Assembly: GCF_024362695.1 (NCBI RefSeq)
Contig: NC_065420.1
Coordinates: 15,229,420 to 15,293,419, forward strand
Length of the DNA: 64,000 bases
DNA from: Pectinophora gossypiella
Lineage: Eukaryota; Arthropoda; Insecta; Lepidoptera; Gelechiidae
Direction of reading: 5' to 3'
Shown here piece after piece: positions 41,501 through 51,320 of the stretch. The position numbers were made by a program, and so were the translations under genes. Position 1 is the first letter of the stretch, and the number at the start of each line of letters is the position of its first letter. The notes beneath the pieces were generated by a model. It was not told the origin of the DNA, ran no database searches, and saw only the letters and a list, made by a program, of their open reading frames with translations.

Positions 41501-41751
41501 GCCCTGCATGGGCTCAGCAGAGGTCTGCTCTCACTGCTGTAGTGGGAGGCGATCTCTCTCTTCCGGCCGTGGTGAGAGCTATGGTCGGAAGCAAGAGATC
41601 CTGGGACGCTGTCGTCTCCTTCTGTGAGGACGTGGTGGCACAGAAGGAGACAGCGGAGCGAATAAGGGAGGACGATCCCCTCTCGGCTCCGATCCGCCGG
41701 AGAAGGACAGGGAGAAGAAGGAGAGCATACGCTCACCTTCTCCAAACCTAG
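38569..41751 (+). CDS. Element C ORF2: endonuclease-reverse transcriptase
   Basis: 1060 residues starting at the ATG of TAATG, so translation is probably coupled to ORF1 termination as described for SART1. The APE endonuclease has FLQANVNHSA at the N-terminus, SEPY, GDFNAKSTAWGS (~128) and SDHRYIRF (~203). The reverse transcriptase has CGVPQGSVLGPLLW and YADD (~669). A C-terminal Cys/His motif CHHCTCSEDTAEHTLAVC lies near 960, and the Arg-rich end contains RRRRTGRRRR. No RNase H, as expected for this clade. No internal stops; all catalytic motifs are kept. Confidence 0.95.
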   Translation: MDRYTPCQFLQANVNHSAGAQDLLLQSMLEWSIDVSVVSEPYYVSSQPNWAGDPEGSVAIIASSNYPALPLNIRHREAGLVSATWGNLTVIGLYFSPNRPISEFEAFFDRVGMVVLRAPTVNVVVLGDFNAKSTAWGSPATNDRGMIVEDWAQRCGLVLANQGSVNTCVRAQGGSIVDLTFTTPALSSRVRNWRVMEDLETLSDHRYIRFEVSPSSSGDVTTQDVVAQAFPRWSQTRLNEDLLIEASIVQDWTMRSLGPVDANEAALKFRRAMTEVCDASMPRARRRPPRRQVYWWSQEIADLRTVASSRRRAYTRHRRLRHRDEEMEQMLHDLYLEAKKALQLAIYKAKCDARKAMLDDLSKDPWGRPYRAVRNKLRPQAPPLTETLQPQLLGEVVTALFPDGPEHPSPTMANPHNEDEIEEAGEDIPLTTPTELHRAVRKLRAKSTAPGPDGVPGRALAMALDILGSHLTGILDTCLVAREFPSCWKDGRLVLLRKEGRPEESPSAYRPIVLLDDAGKIFERILAHRITQHLNSVGPDLSNQQFGFREGRSTIDAIKCVKALSDQSVASGGVLLAVSLDIANAFNTLPFSCIEEALRYHRVPLYLRRTIGAYLHSRRILYTGRDGRIQSRTMKCGVPQGSVLGPLLWSIGYDWALRGAIPSGTSVVCYADDTLVTARGRTYEEAAELATEGCAAVIRRIRRLGLKVALNKTEALCFHGPRRGPPPDSSILIGEVRIPVRPQMKYLGLHLDGRWDFREHFRRLAPKLVGAASALGRLLPNIGGPNMTCRRLYVNVVRSMALYGAPVWVEALTRPNLTLLFRAQRVIAVRAIRAYRTVSHEAACVLAGTPPWDLDAELLAETYDRRQRAVEEDRQAEDLAADDLMRWRRQVRHRLLQKWRERLEEPKAGVRTISAIRPVLQEWVNRRHGSLTYRLVQILSGHGSFGKYLCHVAGREPMTICHHCTCSEDTAEHTLAVCPAWAQQRSALTAVVGGDLSLPAVVRAMVGSKRSWDAVVSFCEDVVAQKETAERIREDDPLSAPIRRRRTGRRRRAYAHLLQT

Positions 41752-41759
41752 GTTAGGCC

Positions 41760-42071
41760 CGCGGGCGGCGAATCGGGGGATTCGCTGTTCGCACATGGGC
41801 CTTCCTGGAGGAAGCGGTTTGCGATCGTGTTCCTCGCAAACTGCTTAACAAGTAGTGCACGTGTGACCACACGCACCAAGGCAGGGTCCGGAAACGGACG
41901 AGCACCGATGGGTTCGCGGACGAATGCTCGCGCGCCCCCGCGTCCCGTCAAATGGTGCAGGCAGGAACACCGTTGGGTTTTAGTGGGTATACCGGGTGGC
42001 GACACCTGGGGAGTCCCACATAACCACGTCGTCCCCCCGGGCGGCGTGGTATGCGTAACGCATTTCCCAAC

Positions 42072-42074
<3 letters not shown>
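41760..42074 (+). ncRNA. Structured 3' UTR, element C
   Basis: Hairpin 1 near 41770: CGAATC/GATTCG around GGGG. Hairpin 2 near 41817-41842: GTTTGCGA/TCGCAAAC around a loop with GTGTTCC. The terminal domain is the same as in A (GTTGGG/CCCAAC, ACCACG/CGTGGT, ATGCG/CGCAT). The upstream stems differ in sequence from A and B, but the loops GGGG and GTGTTCC are the same. Confidence 0.7.
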
Positions 42075-42112
<38 letters not shown>

Positions 42113-42114
<2 letters not shown>

Positions 42115-42196
42115 TTAGGTTAGGTTAGGTTAGGTTAGGTTAGGTTAGGTTAGGTTAGGTTAGGTTAGGTTAGGTTAGGTTAGGTTAGGTTAGGTT
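42113..42196 (+). repeat. (TTAGG)n telomere repeat
   Basis: 84 bp of perfect repeats between the tail of C and the truncated element D. Confidence 0.98.
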
Positions 42197-44314
42197 GCCC
42201 TCCAGACGGCCATAGCGCGGGCCAAACAGGAGTCCTGGGAGGATTGGCTTGCCATCCTAGACCGGGACCCCTGGGGCAGACCATATCGGGCAGTGAGGCG
42301 GAAGCTCCGGCCCTGGGCTCCGCCACTCACCACGACTCTCGAACCCCAGTTGGTTGAGAGCGTGGTGCAAACGCTGTTTCCGAGTCGGGCGTGGTCTGCC
42401 CGGCCCGTGACTGTCGCGGATGAGCAGGAGGTGAGGCCTGTGTCCGAGGCGGAGTTGCGGTACGCCGCGGCGAAACTCCGCCTCAAAAAGACCGCACCCG
42501 GGCTTGACGGTGTGCCAGGGCGAGTGCTAGCCCTAGCGCTCTCGGAGCTGGGGAGCCAAGTTCGGGCCCTATTCACCGGTTGTTTGGTGCAGGGTCGCTT
42601 CCCCAGCTCCTGGAAGGAGGGCAAACTCGTCCTCCTGCGCAAGGACGGGCGTCCGGCTGACCAGCCTTCAGCTTACCGGCCCATCGTGCTGCTCGGCGAG
42701 ATGAGCAAGCTCTTTGAGCGTGTGCTCGTTCACCGTCTCGCCGAGCACATCCAACTGCACGAGACCCAGTATGGGTTCCGGGTCGGCCGGTCAACCATAG
42801 ACGCCATATCCCGAGTCAGGGAGCAGGCGGAGGAGGCGGTTTCCCAGGGTGACGTGTTGTTGGCGGTCTCGTTGGACATATCCAACGCCTTCAACACGCT
42901 CCCCTGGGACGCGGTCATGAATGCCCTGGACCATTTCGGAGTTCCCGGCCACCTACAAAGGTTGGTCCGGGATTACTTCAGCGGACGGGCAGTGGTGTTC
43001 CCGACACGAGCTGGATGGGCACGTCGGGAGATGTCGTGCGGTGTTCCACAGGGATCGGTCCTGGGACCGTTCCTGTGGAACATCGGGTACGACTGGGTGT
43101 TGCGCGGGGCCACTTTGCGGGGAGTCAGCGTAACTTGTTACGCCGACGACACTCTCGTGTCGGCCCGCGGCAGCACCCACCGGGAGGCCGGCGTTCTCGC
43201 CACGGCCGGAGTGGCGCAGGTGGTGAGTCGGATTCGACATCTCGGGCTCGAGGTGGCCCTCCACAAATCGGAGGCGCTGGCGTTCCATGGGCCGCGGAAC
43301 GCACCACCGCCGAATGCCCACATTGTGGTCGGCGGAACCTCCATCGCCATCGGGTCGACGATGAAGTACCTGGGACTCGTCCTCGATGGCAGATGGAGTT
43401 TCCAGGAGCACTTCCGGCGCTTGGCCCCAAAATTGGTGGCTGCAGCCGGAGCGCTCGGAGGTGTGCTCCCCAACATGAGGGGTCCAGGAGGATCATGCCG
43501 CCGCCTGTACATGGGGGTCATCCGCTCCATGGCGCTGTACGGTGCGCCTATATGGTCGGAGTCCCTGAGCGCCCGAAATCGGACCCTACTGCGGCGACCG
43601 CAGCGGGTCATGGCACTCAGGGTGGCCCGGGCATACCGCACAGTGTCGTACACGGCGGCCTGTCTAATAGCGGGCAGTCCGCCGTGGGAGCTAGAGGCGC
43701 GAGTTCTCGCGGCAGTGTACAGGCGGCGCGCTGACGCCAACTCCAACGGCGATCTCCCGCCTCCTCGGGAGGTAGCACAATGGAGGGAGGAGGCCCGCAC
43801 TATTCTCTTCCAGCAATGGAAGGAGGAGCTGGAGACCCCGGATGCCAGCCGGGATTTGGTTGCGGCAATCCGACCCGTTCTGCGGGATTGGATTGAGTGC
43901 CCAGGCGCTCCCACCTACCACCTCACGCAGCTCCTCACCGGGCACGGGTGCTTCGGTGAGTATCTGTTTGGGGTGGTTGGCAGGGAACCCACCGCAGACT
44001 GCCATCACTGCGTGGGCAACACCGTGGACACGGCACGGCACACCCGCGAGGAGTGCCCCGCTTGGGCGGTCCCTCGCGCTGCCTTGTCTGCGGTGATAGG
44101 GGCGGACCTCTCACTGCCCGCCATGATCATGGCCATGGTGGGCAGTGAAACGGCCTGGAATGCGGTCGTCACCTTCTCAGACGCAGTGTTGTCTGAGAAG
44201 GAAGCGGCGGAGCGAGAGCGGGAGAACTCCGCTGACTCACTCCCGATGCGCCGCAGACGACCAGGAAGGCGGCGCCTGGCGCACCTGGTCACTATTGACC
44301 GTGCGCCGCCTTGA
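42197..44314 (+). pseudogene. Element D ORF2 fragment (reverse transcriptase part)
   Basis: The open frame corresponds to codons 338-1042 of the E ORF2 (705 residues plus stop). It holds the linker, the whole reverse transcriptase with YADD, and the C-terminal CHHC...H...C motif. The endonuclease and start codon are missing. An internal ATG at 42293 opens a 673-residue frame, but there is no reason to think it is expressed. It differs from E by only a handful of substitutions, e.g. CGCAAGGACGGG against CGGAAGGATGGG. Confidence 0.92.
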
Positions 44315-44657
44315 CGGGGACCTGTGGGCGGTGGTCGGGGGACCGCCGTCCACAACATAGGTCCCGTGCCGTAGGGCTCCCCAGTGTTCCGGGGCAGCCC
44401 TCGGCGGAGGGGGAGGCGCTAGACGCGCTCCCATGGGCGTTGGGCCCGTATGGGCATCCGCCGGCGGGGACGCGGTTGTGTGCAGCTGCGTTCCCGTGTC
44501 CTCGCCACATGGCGGCAAGGAGGAACACCGTTGGTTTTTAGTGGGTATACCGGGTGGCGACACCCGGGGAGTCCCACATAACCACGTCGTCCCCCCGGGC
44601 GGCGTGGTATGCGTAACGCATTTTCCAACGAAAAAAAAAAAAAAAAAAAAAAAAAAA
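42197..44657 (+). mobile_element. Element D: 5'-truncated copy of the E family
   Basis: Begins directly after TTAGGTT at a position equal to ORF2 codon 338 of element E (48887). It is nearly identical to E to the 3' end. Poly(A) tail of 27 nt at 44631-44657. This is a clean 5' truncation of the kind left by incomplete target-primed reverse transcription. Confidence 0.95.
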
Positions 44658-44681
44658 GGTTAGGTTAGGTTAGGTTAGGTT
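44658..44681 (+). repeat. (TTAGG)n telomere repeat
   Basis: 24 bp of perfect repeats after the D poly(A) tail. Confidence 0.97.
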
Positions 44682-44682
44682 C

Positions 44683-44715
<33 letters not shown>
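44682..44715 (+). mobile_element. Minimal insertion: CGTT plus poly(A)
   Basis: CGTT followed by 30 A, with TTAGG repeats on both sides. CGTT is exactly the last four bases before poly(A) in A, C, F and G. This reads as an extreme 5' truncation, in which reverse transcription covered the tail and four bases of the element. Confidence 0.85.
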
Positions 44716-44717
<2 letters not shown>

Positions 44718-44730
44718 TTAGGTTAGGTTA
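44716..44730 (+). repeat. (TTAGG)3 telomere repeat
   Basis: GGTTAGGTTAGGTTA between the minimal insertion and element E. Confidence 0.96.
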
Positions 44731-44832
44731 CCCCCCCAATGGATTCTCGCCTTGTCGTGGCGGGGGGGCTCAGTAGCTGCATCGGCGGGTGCCGCTTTAG
44801 CCCAATGATGCAGTGAAGCTAAGAAGAATCCA
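44731..44832 (+). ncRNA. Candidate HDV-like ribozyme, element E
   Basis: P1 C7 (44731-44737)/G7, P2 TGGATTCT with AGAATCCA (44825-44832), L3 TTGTCGT, a perfect P4 CTGCATC (44777-44783) with GATGCAG (44807-44813), and J4/2 CTAAG. This is the cleanest version of the A/E/F type. Confidence 0.75.
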
Positions 44833-45511
44833 GCGCGGCGGTGGCAAAGTCCATCGCTGCGCAACCCGTAACCCCTTAGCGCTTTGTGGTGGGGCGCCAA
44901 AGGGGTCGGGGGCCGCTTCCACATTGAGTGGAGGGGGCCGCGAGGAGACAACCTCTGTAAAAAACCGCCGGGAGGAGGCGTTTCGCCTGCGCGCGGCGGT
45001 CGTTCGTATTGCACGGCGGCCGTCGGGCCACCCGCAACCCTCGGTATTCCGAGGCGTGGGGGCCGCTCCCACGCAAGTGGGGGGGGCCGCGAGGAGACAA
45101 CCTCTTTAAAAAATCCACCCGGAGGAGGAGGGCGCTTGGCGCCGTCGGTGACGGGTTCGGCGGCCATGAATACATGCCCGTCGGACAGGCTTCGGCCACC
45201 GTCGCCAAACTTGTTATCCTGGTTAGGTGTCGTGGACATGTCTCGCGGCCTACCAGGACCAAGGGGCTTGCCTTGGTCGGCCGGCCCAAGAGGAGCCAAC
45301 CTCAATAAAAAACCCCCAAAGTCCCGGCGTTGAGGTGCCTTCGGGCCTTCGCGCGGCGTCGGGGCGCCGGAAGGTGGCGGAGGGGGTATTCTCCGCCAGC
45401 TAGCGACCAACCCTGGGGCACCTCCCGCACCCCAGTGGTATTAGGGTTATCCGGGTACAGGGGGCACTGCCCGGATGGACCACCCTTTCCCCCACACTCG
45501 TGGGACTCAAA

Positions 45512-47875
45512 ATGAATATTTCAAAAATTAATTTAGTCGATGCGTCGGAGCTGGGAGAGATAGGGAGGAACGATGATGGAACGGGAGAAATAAATTGGCG
45601 TGCTCAGGCACAGATGTTCACTGGCCGTGAAGCGGACACCAAGTCCGCGGGGCAACTTGTGTCGCAACCGGGATCCACCACCCCGGAAGCGGCACAACGC
45701 CCTGGCCTAGGCGCTTGCGCCACTCGTCCCTGTGAAGGGACAGAAGAGGGAGGAAGCGACTCCGAGAGGCAGATCCCAAGCGGCAGGGATCTGGCACTCG
45801 GAATCGAGAAGGAACGCCGGCTGAGCGTGGTTCTGTCGCGCTGCGACTCACCCGTCACCACGAAGGCGGCTAGCCAGGGGGAGGAGTCAATGGACTCAGA
45901 CTCCTCCTGTGCTAGCATGGTGACGGTGACGTCAGAGAGGTCCGACCTAAGAAGACCGTTCCTTAAAAGGAACCGGTCGGACCCCGAGCTGGAGGACGAC
46001 TCAGGCGACTCTGTTGGGTCGCCCCTCAAAGGGGCGGCTCACAAGTCGAAGAGGGGGAGGGGACGCCCGGTATCAACTGGGATGTATGTTGGCCTGGCCG
46101 CAGCCAGGGCAGCATACAACCAGGAGCTCGCCGAGAGCATTCGGCTTAGTGCCGAAGCGGAAGTTGCTGGCGTGGCTCGAGGCGTAAGGGAGGCTAGGGC
46201 CTCTTTACAGCCCAGCCCCCTAATGGAGGCACAGTCTCCGGAGGAGGCGGAGAAGACGAGCGCCGCTCTCTCTGGCATCGTCAAGGCCTCGCTGGAGACC
46301 ATTCTGATGGTCGCCAGCAAATCGTCCCAACTCAAAGGGACTTACGTCCGGGCCTTAAAGGAGGCAGCGAAGGGGATCGAGGAAGCGGTGTCCCTAATTA
46401 GATCCCGGAACGCTTCGGAGGAGATCCTGCGGTTGGAGACCGCCAACGCGCAACTGGCGAAGGAGGTTGCAGACCTGCGCCGCGATCTGCAGGAGTTGCG
46501 GCAGCGACCGGCCCAGTCTCAGGAGCAGAGTCTCCGACAGCTGCTGGAGGAGTCGGCCCGTGCGAATGCCGAAATGTTCGGCAATATGTTGAACGCACGG
46601 ATGGCCGGCATCGAGGGCCGGCTCCTCCCAGAGACCCGTGTGCGGCCCCCGCTTGCAGCGGACGCCAGAGCTGGCAGGACAGATCCCGCTCACAAAAAGC
46701 CAGCGGAGGCCCCGGTTGCTTCCACTAGCGGTGGTGGCGTCTCTGTTACTGAGCCTAGCCTGGGCCAGCGGTCGAAGAAGAACGGCAAGGAGACAGCCAA
46801 GAAGACTGGCAATAGCGGCCAGGCTCCTTCTGATTCTCCCATCGCGGGGAAAAAGGCCAAGAAAGGCAAGAAGAAGAGCCTGGCGGCTAAGGAGGCTGCA
46901 GAAGCGCGAGCATCGACAGCCACTGTCCCTGCACCAACGACGGAGCCGTGGGCCGCTGTTGTTGGCCGGAAGGCCAAGAACAAGGCGGCCAAGGCGGTCA
47001 AAGAGGCACCAAAACCTCGGCCCACGGCCCAAAAGAAGGCTGCCCTCCGAGCGCCCAGAACAGCGGCAGTGACGCTGACCCTAGTGCCCGGAGCGGAGGA
47101 GAGAGGCGTCAGTTACGCGTCCATCCTCTCCGATGCCAAGCAGCGCGTTTCCCTCGCGGACCTCGGGATTAGTAACGTGAGGTTCCGCAGAGCGGCCACG
47201 GGTGCGCGTCTGCTTGAGATCGGAGGGGAGGACTCGGCGGCGAAGGCAGACTCGCTCGCCAAGAAGCTGAGGGAAGTTCTCAGTCCCGAGGCGGTAAGAG
47301 TTGTCCGCCCAGTGAAATGCGCGGAGATCCGCGTCACTGGGCTGGACGACTCGGCTGACGCCATCGAGGTGGTAGATGCGGTGGCAAGGGAAGGCGGGTG
47401 CTCGGCCGACGACATCAAGCATGGCCGGATCGTCGTCGGCCCGAGAGGAGACGGCTCACTGTGGCTCAGTTGCCCGGTCGCGGCCGCCAAGAAGGTGACC
47501 GACTCTGGCCGGGTACTGGTCGGGTGGACCTCGGCCAGAGTGAGGCTTCTCGGCTCCAGACCAACGCGGTGCTACCGCTGCCTGGAGTCGGGACATCTAG
47601 GGGTGAAGTGTTCGTGCGAGGTTGACCGCAGCAAGCTTTGCTTCCGCTGCGGCCAACCGGACCACAAAGCGCAGGACTGCGGTGCTGAGCCCCACTGCCC
47701 CATCTGTGCGGCGGCGGGCAAACCGGCGGCCCATCCTATCGGCGGCGGCGGATGTATTTCCGCTGCCAAAAAGCCGGCATCCAAGGCCCCGAAGAGCAAT
47801 GTCCCAAAGGCTAAGCAACAAGGGAAGCGCAAGCTGAAGAAGGCTGGGGAGGAACGGATGGACACCAATTCGTAA
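45512..47875 (+). CDS. Element E ORF1: Gag-like protein
   Basis: 787 residues from the first ATG (45512). It has the architecture of the A ORF1, including the AT-hook-like KRGRGRP (~178), the heptad region, the Lys/Ala-rich linker, the globular region, and knuckles CYRCLESGHLGVKC and CFRCGQPDHKAQDC plus a third C-X2-C...H...C. Blocks of near-identity to A and F alternate with clearly diverged segments. The stop TAA abuts the ORF2 ATG (TAAATG). Confidence 0.93.
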   Translation: MNISKINLVDASELGEIGRNDDGTGEINWRAQAQMFTGREADTKSAGQLVSQPGSTTPEAAQRPGLGACATRPCEGTEEGGSDSERQIPSGRDLALGIEKERRLSVVLSRCDSPVTTKAASQGEESMDSDSSCASMVTVTSERSDLRRPFLKRNRSDPELEDDSGDSVGSPLKGAAHKSKRGRGRPVSTGMYVGLAAARAAYNQELAESIRLSAEAEVAGVARGVREARASLQPSPLMEAQSPEEAEKTSAALSGIVKASLETILMVASKSSQLKGTYVRALKEAAKGIEEAVSLIRSRNASEEILRLETANAQLAKEVADLRRDLQELRQRPAQSQEQSLRQLLEESARANAEMFGNMLNARMAGIEGRLLPETRVRPPLAADARAGRTDPAHKKPAEAPVASTSGGGVSVTEPSLGQRSKKNGKETAKKTGNSGQAPSDSPIAGKKAKKGKKKSLAAKEAAEARASTATVPAPTTEPWAAVVGRKAKNKAAKAVKEAPKPRPTAQKKAALRAPRTAAVTLTLVPGAEERGVSYASILSDAKQRVSLADLGISNVRFRRAATGARLLEIGGEDSAAKADSLAKKLREVLSPEAVRVVRPVKCAEIRVTGLDDSADAIEVVDAVAREGGCSADDIKHGRIVVGPRGDGSLWLSCPVAAAKKVTDSGRVLVGWTSARVRLLGSRPTRCYRCLESGHLGVKCSCEVDRSKLCFRCGQPDHKAQDCGAEPHCPICAAAGKPAAHPIGGGGCISAAKKPASKAPKSNVPKAKQQGKRKLKKAGEERMDTNS

Positions 47876-50800
47876 ATGGAACCCATCCGTTTCCTCCAGG
47901 CCAATGTCAACCACTCCGCCAGGGCACAGGACCTTCTGGCCCAAACCATGGCGGAGTGGATGATAAACGTGGCGGTGATCTCTGAACCATACGCGGTTCC
48001 AAATCGGGACGATTGGGCGAGTGACCACACCAGCTCGGTGGCCATCTTCGTCCCTACCTCCGGTGGCTCCCCTCCCCTCGATAAAGTAGCGAAGGGCAGG
48101 GGATGCATTCGGGCAGTCTCTGGCGGGATAGCTATCGTGGGAATTTACTTCCCACCTAGCTGGAGCCTCGCCCAATTTGAACAGGCTCTCGCAGGAGTCA
48201 GCGCGCTGATCGCGCAAGTCTCCTCCCTCCCCGTGATCGTCGCGGGGGACTTCAATGCCAAATCCACGGCTTGGGGATCACCCGCGACGGACGCGAAAGG
48301 AGAGGAATTGGAGGACTGGGCGGCGACCCAGGGCCTAGAAGTCCTCAACCAAGGCGCAGAGGACACTTGTGTCCGACAGCAGGGGGGGTCCATCGTAGAC
48401 ATCACGTTTGCGACCCCCTCCCTGGCTCGGAGAGTCCGAAGGTGGAGGGTGGAGGTAGACGTGGAGACACTGTCGGATCACCGGTACATCCGGTTCGATG
48501 TCTCCACGTCTGCCGCCACAACAGCACCAACGATCCGCCCCTCTGCGGAGGATGGCCCTCGGTGGGTGCTTGGGCGGCTCGATCGTGAGCTGGCGGAGGA
48601 AGCCGCCATCGTGGAGAGCTGGGTGGTGGACACCGACCCTCCCGATGACATCGACGCGGGAGCGGGGCTGCTCGGCGCATCGCTTGCGAACATCTGCGAT
48701 GCGTCGATGCCCAGAGCTAGACCGCTCCCCCCACGCAGGCAAGTGTATTGGTGGCGCGCAGAGCTGCGCCAGTTACGCCAGGTGTGCGTAACAGCTCGGC
48801 GCCGATACACGCGCTGCAGGAGGCGTCGCATCCGCGACAGGCCTCTGGAGGATGCCTTGTACGCACAGTACAGGACCGCCTGTAGTGCCCTCCAGACGGC
48901 CATAGCGCGGGCCAAACAGGAGTCCTGGGAGGATTGGCTTGCCATCCTAGACCGGGACCCCTGGGGCAGACCATATCGGGCAGTGAGGCGGAAGCTCCGG
49001 CCCTGGGCTCCGCCACTCACCACGACTCTCGAACCCCAGTTGGTTGAGAGCGTGGTGCAAACGCTGTTTCCGAGTCGGGCGTGGTCTGCCCGGCCCGTGA
49101 CTGTCGCGGATGAGCAGGAGGTGAGGCCTGTGTCCGAGGCGGAGTTGCGGTACGCCGCGGCGAAACTCCGCCTCAAAAAGACCGCACCCGGGCTTGACGG
49201 TGTGCCAGGGCGAGTGCTAGCCCTAGCGCTCTCGGAGCTGGGGAGCCAAGTTCGGGCCCTATTCACCGGTTGTTTGGTGCAGGGTCGCTTCCCCAGCTCC
49301 TGGAAGGAGGGCAAACTCGTTCTCCTGCGGAAGGATGGGCGTCCGGCTGACCAGCCTTCAGCTTACCGGCCCATCGTGCTGCTCGGCGAGATGAGCAAGC
49401 TCTTTGAGCGTGTGCTCGTTCACCGTCTCGCCGAGCACATCCAACTGCACGAGACCCAGTATGGGTTCCGGGTCGGCCGGTCAACCATAGACGCCATATC
49501 CCGAGTCAGGGAGCAGGCGGAGGAGGCGGTTTCCCAGGGTGACGTGTTGTTGGCGGTCTCGTTGGACATATCCAACGCCTTCAACACGCTCCCCTGGGAC
49601 GCGGTCATGAATGCCCTGGACCACTTCGGAGTTCCCGGCCACCTGCAAAGGTTGGTCCGGGATTACTTCAGCGGACGGGCAGTGGTGTTCCCGACACGAG
49701 CCGGCTGGGCACGTCGGGAGATGTCGTGCGGTGTTCCACAGGGATCGGTCCTGGGACCGTTCCTGTGGAACATCGGGTACGACTGGGTGTTGCGCGGGGC
49801 CACGTTGCGGGGGGTCAGCGTAACTTGTTACGCTGACGACACTCTCGTGTCGGCCCGCGGCAGCACCCACCGGGAGGCCGGAGTTCTCGCCACGGCCGGA
49901 GTGGCGCAGGTGGTGAGTCGGATTCGACATCTCGGGCTCGAGGTGGCCCTCCACAAATCGGAGGCGCTGGCGTTCCACGGGCCGCGGAACGCACCACCAG
50001 CGAATGCCCACATTGTGGTCGGCGGAACCTCCATCTCCATCGGGTCGACGATGAAGTACCTGGGACTCGTCCTCGATGGCAGATGGAGTTTCCAGGAGCA
50101 CTTCCGGCGCTTGGCCCCAAAATTGGTGGCTGCAGCCGGAGCGCTCGGAGGTGTGCTCCCCAACATGAGGGGTCCAGGAGGATCATGCCGCCGCCTGTAC
50201 ATGGGGGTCATCCGCTCCATGGCGCTGTACGGTGCGCCTATATGGTCGGAGTCCCTGAGCGCCCGAAACCGGACCCTACTGCGGCGACCGCAGCGGGTCA
50301 TGGCACTCAGGGTGGCCCGGGCATACCGTACAGTGTCGTACACGGCGGCCTGCCTAATAGCGGGCAGTCCGCCGTGGGAGCTAGAGGCGCGAGTTCTCGC
50401 GGCAGTGTACAGGCGGCGCGCTGACGCCAACTCCAACGGCGATCTCCCGCCTCCTCGGGAGGTAGCACAATGGAGGGAGGAGGCCCGCACTATCCTCTTC
50501 CAGCAATGGAAGGAGGAGCTGGAGACCCCGGATGCCAGCCGGGAGTTGGTTGCGGCAATCCGACCCGTTCTGCGGGATTGGATTGAGTGCCCAGGCGCTC
50601 CCACCTACCACCTCACGCAGCTCCTCACCGGGCACGGGTGCTTCGGTGAGTATCTGTTTGGGGTGGTTGGTAGGGAGCCCACCGCAGACTGCCATCACTG
50701 CGTGGGCAACACCGTGGACACGGCACGGCACACCCGCGAGGAGTGCCCCGCTTGGGCGGTCCCTCGCGCTGCCTTGTCCGCGGTGATAGGGGCGGACCTC

Positions 50801-51004
50801 TCACTGCCCGCCATGATCATGGCCATGGTGGGTAGTGAAACGGCCTGGAATGCGGTCGTCACCTTCTCAGACGCAGTGTTGTCTGAGAAGGAAGCGGCGG
50901 AGCGAGAGCGGGAGAACTCCGCTGACTCACTCCCGATGCGCCGCAGACGACCAGGAAGGCGGCGCCAGGCGCACCTGATCACTATTGATCGTGCGCCGCC
51001 TTGA
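47876..51004 (+). CDS. Element E ORF2: endonuclease-reverse transcriptase
   Basis: 1042 residues. Endonuclease: FLQANVNHSA, SEPY, GDFNAKSTAWGS (~124), SDHRYIRF (~200). Reverse transcriptase: CGVPQGSVLGP and YADD (~651). C-terminal Cys/His motif CHHCVGNTVDTARHTREEC (~938), then an Arg-rich tail with RRRRPGRRR ending DRAPP. Its ATG directly follows the ORF1 stop. Endonuclease, RT and finger all look functional. The segment from codon ~330 is nearly identical to F and D, whereas the first third is much more diverged from F. Confidence 0.95.
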   Translation: MEPIRFLQANVNHSARAQDLLAQTMAEWMINVAVISEPYAVPNRDDWASDHTSSVAIFVPTSGGSPPLDKVAKGRGCIRAVSGGIAIVGIYFPPSWSLAQFEQALAGVSALIAQVSSLPVIVAGDFNAKSTAWGSPATDAKGEELEDWAATQGLEVLNQGAEDTCVRQQGGSIVDITFATPSLARRVRRWRVEVDVETLSDHRYIRFDVSTSAATTAPTIRPSAEDGPRWVLGRLDRELAEEAAIVESWVVDTDPPDDIDAGAGLLGASLANICDASMPRARPLPPRRQVYWWRAELRQLRQVCVTARRRYTRCRRRRIRDRPLEDALYAQYRTACSALQTAIARAKQESWEDWLAILDRDPWGRPYRAVRRKLRPWAPPLTTTLEPQLVESVVQTLFPSRAWSARPVTVADEQEVRPVSEAELRYAAAKLRLKKTAPGLDGVPGRVLALALSELGSQVRALFTGCLVQGRFPSSWKEGKLVLLRKDGRPADQPSAYRPIVLLGEMSKLFERVLVHRLAEHIQLHETQYGFRVGRSTIDAISRVREQAEEAVSQGDVLLAVSLDISNAFNTLPWDAVMNALDHFGVPGHLQRLVRDYFSGRAVVFPTRAGWARREMSCGVPQGSVLGPFLWNIGYDWVLRGATLRGVSVTCYADDTLVSARGSTHREAGVLATAGVAQVVSRIRHLGLEVALHKSEALAFHGPRNAPPANAHIVVGGTSISIGSTMKYLGLVLDGRWSFQEHFRRLAPKLVAAAGALGGVLPNMRGPGGSCRRLYMGVIRSMALYGAPIWSESLSARNRTLLRRPQRVMALRVARAYRTVSYTAACLIAGSPPWELEARVLAAVYRRRADANSNGDLPPPREVAQWREEARTILFQQWKEELETPDASRELVAAIRPVLRDWIECPGAPTYHLTQLLTGHGCFGEYLFGVVGREPTADCHHCVGNTVDTARHTREECPAWAVPRAALSAVIGADLSLPAMIMAMVGSETAWNAVVTFSDAVLSEKEAAERERENSADSLPMRRRRPGRRRQAHLITIDRAPP

Positions 51005-51319
51005 CGGGGACCTGTGGGCGGTGGTCGGGGGACCGCCGTCCACAACATAGGTCCCGTGCCGTAGGGCTCCCCAGTGTTCCGGGGCAGCCCTCGGCGGAGG
51101 GGGAGGCGCTAAACGCGCTCCCATGGGCGTTGGGCCCGTATGGGCATCCGCCGGCGGGGACGCGGTTGTGTGCAGTTGCGTTCCCGTGTCCCCGCCACAT
51201 GGCGGCAAGGAGGAACACCGTTGGTTTTTAGTGGGTATACCGGGTGGCGACACCCGGGGAGTCCCACATAACCACGTCGTCCCCCCGGGCGGCGTGGTAT
51301 GCGTAATGCATTTTCCAAC

Positions 51320-51320
<1 letters not shown>
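51005..51320 (+). ncRNA. Structured 3' UTR, element E
   Basis: Hairpin 1: TGTGGGCGG/CCGTCCACA with GGTC-GGGG-GACC inside, extended by ACCT/AGGT (A has ACCC/GGGT, a compensated change). Hairpin 2: loop GTGTTCC. In the terminal domain GTTGG/CCAAC closes, and ATGCG pairs with TGCAT through one G-U. E and D share the single-base differences GTTGGT and TCCAAC. Confidence 0.7.

Larger units (their letters stand above)
35631..42112 (+). mobile_element. Element C: full-length SART-like retrotransposon, second family
   Basis: 6482 bp from CCCCCCC (35631) to a 38-nt poly(A) tail (42075-42112). It contains a ribozyme-like 5' end, 5' UTR, intact ORF1 and ORF2 overlapping at TAATG, and the structured 3' UTR. 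ORF1, ORF2, the P4 arm and the upstream 3' UTR differ strongly from A/E/F, while the 5' terminus and the last ~100 nt are shared. It looks autonomous. Confidence 0.94.

Noticed and set aside
42293..44314. Independent 673-residue protein in element D
   Set aside because: It is an internal ATG in a 5'-truncated ORF2; the endonuclease and regulatory 5' end are missing.
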